From Deltaproteobacteria bacterium (GTDB lineage: Bacteria > Myxococcota_A > UBA796 > GCA-2862545), in NCBI GenBank assembly GCA_006226595.1, contig SBGP01000069.1, positions 62,001 to 126,000 on the forward strand: DNA of 64,000 nucleotides, read 5' to 3'. The position numbers were made by a program, and so were the translations under genes. Positions 60,372-64,000 of the stretch are shown here, in pieces. Numbering within the stretch: the first letter of the stretch is position 1; the number at the start of each line of letters is the position of its first letter. Under the pieces are notes generated by a model. The model ran no database searches and was not told the origin of the DNA. It saw only the letters and a program-made list of their open reading frames with translations.

Positions 60372-60649
60372 CAGCCTTCCGAAGGCCCACGCCGTGCGGA
60401 TTCGCGGGCCATCCTCCGCGAAGTTCGCAGCCATTTGCTTGCGCGCCCGCGACGCTTCGCTTACCCATCTCACGACGGGCGACGCCCGAACCCCTTGATT
60501 GACCCCGGCCCAAAGCGGCCTTTGTTTGAACCCTTTCGCGCGAACCGCGCAACCATCTCCTCGTGGAGAGCGGCGTTCCCGGGCCTTGCCTGCGGCCGTA
60601 CCGCGTGTCGTCCACGAGGTGGCGACGTCGACCTTCTCGGCGCCTGCAG
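60372..60649. other. Intergenic stretch before tRNA gene
   Basis: No protein gene fits here. A TTGATTGACC at about 60495-60504 could be a -35 element but no convincing -10 follows. A weak 5-base hairpin (CAAAG / CTTTG, 60511-60524) is followed by TTTGAACCC. Nothing else was seen. Confidence 0.4.
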
Positions 60650-60722
60650 CTTCAAGTAGCTCATCGGGTAGAGCATCAGACTCGGGATCTGACGGTAGTG
60701 GGTTCGATTCCCACCTTGAATC
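60650..60722 (+). tRNA. tRNA-Pro (CGG anticodon), unusual acceptor stem
   Basis: The sequence folds as a cloverleaf: acceptor CTTCAAG / CTTGAAT, D stem GCTC/GAGC with loop ATCGGGTA, anticodon stem TCAGA/TCTGA, loop CTCGGGA with anticodon CGG at 60683-60685, five-base variable region, T stem GTGGG/CCCAC with TTCGATT. The loop is the normal one for tRNA-Pro(CGG). The acceptor stem is A+T-rich, pair 1-72 is C with T, and base 73 is C; no CCA is encoded. Standard bacterial tRNA-Pro has a G+C-rich acceptor with G72 and A73. It could be a divergent functional tRNA, a decayed copy or an imported one. Confidence 0.75.
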
Positions 60723-60996
60723 TCCAGCCCTGAAAAGGCTGATCTGCCACCCTCACGCCCCTGGATGGACCCGGCGGTCCCGCGCTCGCGCGTGACACCG
60801 TCCCCGCCACCCGTCCCCCTGCCCGAGGCTCCGGCCCTCTCGACACGACGTCCTCCGCGGACCGCTCGGTCGACGACCCGGACTCCCCCGCACGGTGGCC
60901 GTGGCGCGCTCGGGTTGGGTCCACCGGGGGCGTGTCCCCTCTCTTGCCCTTTGTTGTTGGCCGCCTCGGCGGCATTGCCCCACCGGAAGGTGAATC

Positions 60997-62082
60997 ATGC
61001 GTGTGCTCACTGTTGCCCGACACGAGCGCGTCGCCCTCGTGCGCTCCGGCGCGCTTCGGCGTGTGCTCGAGCCCGGCCGCCACTGGGTCTTCGACCCCCT
61101 GTGGCTCACCGAGGCCATCCACTACGACGTGCGCGAGCTCGTCCAGCCCCTCACCGAGGCCGAGCCCTGGCTCCTGCCCGGCACCCGCCTGCTCACCGTC
61201 GAGCCCCACCAGGTCGCGACGGTGGCGGTCGACGGTCTGGTGCGGCGCGTGCTCGAGCCCGGCCGCTACCGGCTGTGGGAGGCGATCGAGGGCGTGTCCA
61301 TCCGCTGGCACGACACCCGCGAAGCTCCCGCTGCGCTGGTCGACAGCGACCGGCTCCAGCCCGTTCGCGGCGAGTGGACCGAGCACGTCGCGTCCAAGGT
61401 CCAGGCCCTGATCCTGTTCCACGACGGCCAGCCCGTGCGAACCCTCGCGCCCGGTCGCTACCGGGTGTGGCGCGGCTCGCCCTGGGCGGTGGTCGCGGTG
61501 CCCCTCGGACTGTCGCCCGTGGAGCTGGCGGTGCAGGACCTCGTCACCGCCGACCGCGTACCGGTTCGCGTTCGCGCCTCGGCGGCGATCCGGGTCACCG
61601 ACGCGCTGGTCCGCGCCGGCGAGACCCGGGCCACGGACCACGTGTACGGCGCCGTCCAGCTCGGACTGCGCGAGGTCGTCGCCGAGCGCACGCTCGAGCA
61701 GCTCGTCTCGGATCGGGATGCGCTGTCGGACGCGCTGCTCGCGCGCACCCGGGTGCACCTGCCCGAGGTCGGCGTCGGCGTCGAGGCCGCGTTCGTGAAG
61801 GACGTCATCCTCTCTGCCGAGGTCAAGGACCTGGTCGGTCGCGTCACCCTGGCGCGCATGGAAGCCGAGGCCCACGGCATTCGCCGTCGGGAGGAGGTCG
61901 CCGCCACCCGCCAGCTCGCCAACACCGCGAAGCTGCTCGAGAAGAGCCCCATCCTTCTTCGTCTGAAGGAGCTCGAAGCGCTCGGCGAGCTCGCCCAGCG
62001 TATCGACAAGCTGGTGGTCGTCGGCGGAAGCGACCTCGCTCAGCAGCTGCTCACCCGGCGTCTCGCGGATGAGCTCGACTGA
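60997..62082 (+). CDS. SPFH/slipin-like protein with three N-terminal beta repeats
   Basis: A 361-residue protein. The SPFH/stomatin part covers ~165-315 (VELAVQDLVTADRVPVRVRA, LREVVAERTLEQLVSDRD, GVGVEAAFVKDVIL) and ends in a helical coiled-coil region (RRREEVAATRQLANTAKLLE). There is no N-terminal hydrophobic hairpin, unlike typical slipins. Instead the N-terminal ~160 residues contain three copies of an LEPGRY unit: RVLEPGRHWVFDP (22-34), RVLEPGRYRLWEA (83-95) and RTLAPGRYRVWRG (148-160). The protein may be cytoplasmic or peripherally bound. ATG 60997 follows CGGAAGGTGAATC. A hairpin terminator follows. Confidence 0.85.
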   Translation: MRVLTVARHERVALVRSGALRRVLEPGRHWVFDPLWLTEAIHYDVRELVQPLTEAEPWLLPGTRLLTVEPHQVATVAVDGLVRRVLEPGRYRLWEAIEGVSIRWHDTREAPAALVDSDRLQPVRGEWTEHVASKVQALILFHDGQPVRTLAPGRYRVWRGSPWAVVAVPLGLSPVELAVQDLVTADRVPVRVRASAAIRVTDALVRAGETRATDHVYGAVQLGLREVVAERTLEQLVSDRDALSDALLARTRVHLPEVGVGVEAAFVKDVILSAEVKDLVGRVTLARMEAEAHGIRRREEVAATRQLANTAKLLEKSPILLRLKELEALGELAQRIDKLVVVGGSDLAQQLLTRRLADELD

Positions 62083-62089
62083 GCACACG

Positions 62090-62117
62090 ACCCCGCAGTC
62101 CACGTGGATTGCGGGGT
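62090..62117. terminator. Bidirectional hairpin terminator
   Basis: 12-base stem ACCCCGCAGTCC / GGATTGCGGGGT (one G-T pair) with a 4-base ACGT loop, starting 8 bases after the SPFH stop. It sits between that gene and the convergent gene ending at 62140, so it can serve both. The tail is CTTCG. Confidence 0.7.
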
Positions 62118-62139
62118 CTTCGTGCGTCGGGCGAGAGGA

Positions 62140-62601
62140 TCAGGCCTCGAGACGGCGCGACGCCTTCCACAGGGTCTGGTCCGGCGCACTCGGATCGTCG
62201 AAGAAGCCCTCGACCTCGGTGCGGCCCACGGTTCGGAACAGGGCCTGACGGTCCGGGTCCATGGCCACGTACAGCGGGGCGGGGCGGGCGCGAACGGCCT
62301 CGTTCACCGAGTGGCCGAGGCGCCGCAGGTAGCGCTCGGTCGGGTCCTCGGCGGTCGCGAGGTCATCGACCGTGTGGGTCGCACGCGGCTCGGCGCCGTC
62401 CTGCATGCGACCGACATCGGTGGGTGCGAAGGGCGAGTGCACGCCGGGGGTGGTCGCGGGGACCGGTCGTCGCGCGACGCGCGGGTTGTCGGAGACGACC
62501 TCGGGCGGACGGAGGGCGATGGGCTCGAAGCCCTGTTCATCACAACGCAGCAGCGTCTCGTCCGCGTCGGTCACACACAGCACATACCATTCCTTCGACA
62601 T
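62140..62601 (-). CDS. Hypothetical cytoplasmic protein
   Basis: A 153-residue protein starting at ATG 62601 with GGAG four bases upstream; an upstream in-frame start is less likely. The first ~35 residues form a small sheet (EWYVLCVTDADETLLRCDEQ), then a proline-rich linker (~42-75) and a helical C-terminal part (DPTERYLRRLGHSVNEAVRA). No signal, membrane segment or domain recognised. The 95 bases upstream are A+T-richer than average and may hold its promoter. Confidence 0.65.
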   Translation of the reverse strand: MSKEWYVLCVTDADETLLRCDEQGFEPIALRPPEVVSDNPRVARRPVPATTPGVHSPFAPTDVGRMQDGAEPRATHTVDDLATAEDPTERYLRRLGHSVNEAVRARPAPLYVAMDPDRQALFRTVGRTEVEGFFDDPSAPDQTLWKASRRLEA

Positions 62602-62696
62602 GGGGCTCCAGGGGCAAGGGTTCATGATTGGAGCCTATCTACCAACAATGTCCCAAATCAATTTCGGCTCGTTACGCGATTCGGCACAACGGCGGT

Positions 62697-63254
62697 TCAG
62701 TCGCGGCCGTCGCAGTTGCGGTCGACCCCGTCCCCGCTCACGTCCGAGGCGCCGGGAAACACGCTGCCATCGCAGTTGTCGCAGTCCTCGGGGCTCTCGA
62801 AGCCGTCCTGATCGACGTCCCAGGGTGGGTGCGGCTCCTGGGCCCCGGAGCCCACGCTGTCTCCGCAGCGGCCACAGCGTCCCTCGTGGGCCACGGTGAG
62901 CACCATGTGCGGCGCCCACGCCGCGTAGATCGGCTCGATCTCGAAGCTCGGCGTGTCGCTCGCCGCCGGTCCCTGGTACAGGGTGTCCCCCCTGCCCCCC
63001 ATCGAGGAGAGCACCAGACGCACGGTGAGCGCGTCGGTGGGCACATCCGCGAACAGGGTCACCTGCACGTCCTCGGCAGGGCACCAGTACGGATCGAGCT
63101 TCCAGGCGGGGTCGAAGGCGCAGCCGAGCTCGTCGACCCAGGCCTCGCACAGCGGATCGAACTCGAAGCCGGTGTCCCGAACATCTAGCGTCGGGACGTC
63201 GGGCACGGCGAGTTGCCGCACGCCGGGCGCACACGCGAGGAGGAGCCACATCAT
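62697..63254 (-). CDS. MopE-motif lipoprotein
   Basis: A 185-residue protein with a very short leader (MMWLLLAC), a plausible lipobox with Cys8. The middle is a beta-rich domain (VQVTLFADVPTDALTVRLVL) with several Cys. The last ~40 residues hold the MopE-type putative metal-binding motif: DVDQDGFESPEDCDNCDGSV and DVSGDGVDRNCDG, with conserved Asp and Cys. This motif is frequent in Myxococcota surface proteins. Role unknown; calcium or copper binding is possible. ATG at 63254. Confidence 0.8.
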   Translation of the reverse strand: MMWLLLACAPGVRQLAVPDVPTLDVRDTGFEFDPLCEAWVDELGCAFDPAWKLDPYWCPAEDVQVTLFADVPTDALTVRLVLSSMGGRGDTLYQGPAASDTPSFEIEPIYAAWAPHMVLTVAHEGRCGRCGDSVGSGAQEPHPPWDVDQDGFESPEDCDNCDGSVFPGASDVSGDGVDRNCDGRD

Positions 63255-63283
63255 GGTCGGAGCCTAACCGGCCCCACACACGG

Positions 63284-64000
63284 CTACTTCTTGCGCACGA
63301 CCTTGCGACGCGGCGCCCGCTCGGGGCCCTCGTCCTCGTCGAGCGAGTTGAGGATGGTCAGCGTCTCGACGTGGGGCGTGTTCGGGAACATGTCGAACAG
63401 GTCGACCTTCTCGATGGTGTAGCCACCGCCGGCGAACGCGGCGAGGTCACGCGCGAGGGCCGCGGGGTTGCAGCTCACGTACGCGATCTGGCGGGGACGA
63501 AGCTCGAGGATGCCCTCGATGACGCCGCTCTCGAGACCGCGGCGCGCCGGGTTCACGGTGACCACCGGACGGCGACCCGCGAGGCGCTTTCCGATCTCGG
63601 GCAGCACGTCGAGCACCTGACCGGCGACGAACTCGGCGTTGCGGCCGTTCTTCTGGGCCGCGTCCCGCGCGCGGAGCACCGCGCCCTGGTTCTCCTCGAC
63701 GCCGATGGCGAAGCCCACGTGGGGTGCGGCCTGCAGCGCGTAGCCGCCGACACCGCAGTACAGATCCACGAAAGAGGTCTCGCGGGTGAGGTCGAGGCGC
63801 TCGATGACCCGCTTGTACAGCAACTCGGCTACCGCGGGATTGGTCTGGAAGAAGTCCGTCGGGCCGACGGCGTAGCGCACGCCACACAGCTCTTCCTCGA
63901 TGGTCTCCTTGCCAAGCACCGGACGGCAGCGAATCACGCCCTCGTCGTCCGGCCGGAAGATGGCGTTGCCCGGGTCGTCGTTGAAGTGGACCCAGAAGCC
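63284..64000 (-). CDS. 23S rRNA (uracil-5-)-methyltransferase family, 5'-truncated
   Basis: RlmD/TrmA-family SAM-dependent m5U methyltransferase; the frame is open to base 64000, so the N-terminal part (TRAM and cluster-binding region) lies outside. Visible elements are TDFFQTNPAVAELLY (substrate-binding Gln), FVDLYCGVGGYALQA (SAM loop), the VVTVNPARRGLESGV segment in place of the usual DPPR, and the catalytic Cys in IAYVSCNPAALARDLAAF. The C terminus is basic (RAPRRKVVRKK). The N in VNPARRG is unusual, since most family members have DPPRxG. Likely modifies 23S rRNA; a tRNA substrate is not excluded. Confidence 0.9.
   Translation of the reverse strand, partial: GFWVHFNDDPGNAIFRPDDEGVIRCRPVLGKETIEEELCGVRYAVGPTDFFQTNPAVAELLYKRVIERLDLTRETSFVDLYCGVGGYALQAAPHVGFAIGVEENQGAVLRARDAAQKNGRNAEFVAGQVLDVLPEIGKRLAGRRPVVTVNPARRGLESGVIEGILELRPRQIAYVSCNPAALARDLAAFAGGGYTIEKVDLFDMFPNTPHVETLTILNSLDEDEGPERAPRRKVVRKK

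Noticed and set aside
60374-60386. GCCTTC-C-GAAGGC after the MORN gene as a terminator
   Set aside because: A one-base loop cannot form; the six-base palindrome is likely chance.
60511-60535. Small hairpin CAAAG / CTTTG followed by TTTGAACCC as a terminator
   Set aside because: Stem of five bases, no real T-run and no gene ending nearby.

Overview
The window is about 70% G+C, densely coded on both strands, and reads as a chromosomal segment of a diderm bacterium from the Myxococcota / former Deltaproteobacteria, probably an uncultured or poorly sampled lineage. This is an inference from content: many short-signal lipoproteins with Asp/Ser/Gly/Thr-rich linkers, a MopE-type metal-binding motif, a eukaryote-like Ser/Thr kinase with a Pro/Ala linker, a TamA/TamB pair, the futalosine menaquinone enzyme MqnC, an HMG-CoA synthase, and frequent 1-4 base start/stop overlaps. 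No insertion sequence, prophage, CRISPR array or rRNA gene was found.

Layout. 1-4390: the 3' part of a penicillin-binding protein 1C gene cut by the window edge, then an EF-hand lipoprotein, a MaoC-like hydratase and an unknown lipoprotein. 4395-8460: a Nudix hydrolase, a TetR regulator with a perfect palindromic operator before a membrane protein, two tandem paralogous genes of unknown function (one with a GYF_2 domain), and a glutaredoxin-like protein with no cysteine. 8562-21660: a translationally coupled three-gene unit of a 1665-residue exported beta-rich protein, an alpha-2-macroglobulin-like protein whose thioester Cys is Ser, and a complete PbpC. 21661-30625: a membrane protein, HMG-CoA synthase behind a FadR-like palindrome, a lipoprotein, a coupled zinc-ribbon / small exported protein / histidine-kinase-like unit whose kinase lacks the phospho-accepting His, a PEBP lipoprotein, and a CBS-domain protein coupled to an HSL-type esterase. 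30736-34422: proB-proA-DUF6265-like lipoprotein, then a lipase-like hydrolase. 34423-40264: a Sel1-repeat protein, an unknown anchored protein, mqnC, a TetR/ABM-monooxygenase divergent pair with two operators, a GFA-family zinc protein and a small exported protein. 40326-45664: an aldehyde dehydrogenase, an unknown protein, and a Ser/Thr kinase with a partner exported protein. 45762-52828: tamB-tamA. 52854-59037: a lipoprotein, a thioesterase plus SLC13-type carrier, a degenerate receiver/GGDEF protein and tgt. 59121-64000: a cytochrome c lipoprotein with an Asp-Ala-Asp-Thr repeat, a MORN-repeat protein, an odd tRNA-Pro(CGG), an SPFH protein, an unknown protein, a MopE-like lipoprotein and the 3' part of an rRNA uracil methyltransferase gene.

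How it fits together. Much of the window concerns the cell envelope: peptidoglycan synthesis (two PbpC), a periplasmic macroglobulin, outer-membrane protein assembly (TamA/TamB) and many lipoproteins. A second theme is domains that kept their fold but lost the key residue: macroglobulin thioester Cys to Ser, histidine-kinase His to Gln, GGDEF to TADTF with receiver domains lacking the Asp, and a Cys-free glutaredoxin. The best candidate for an undescribed system is the 8562-21660 operon.
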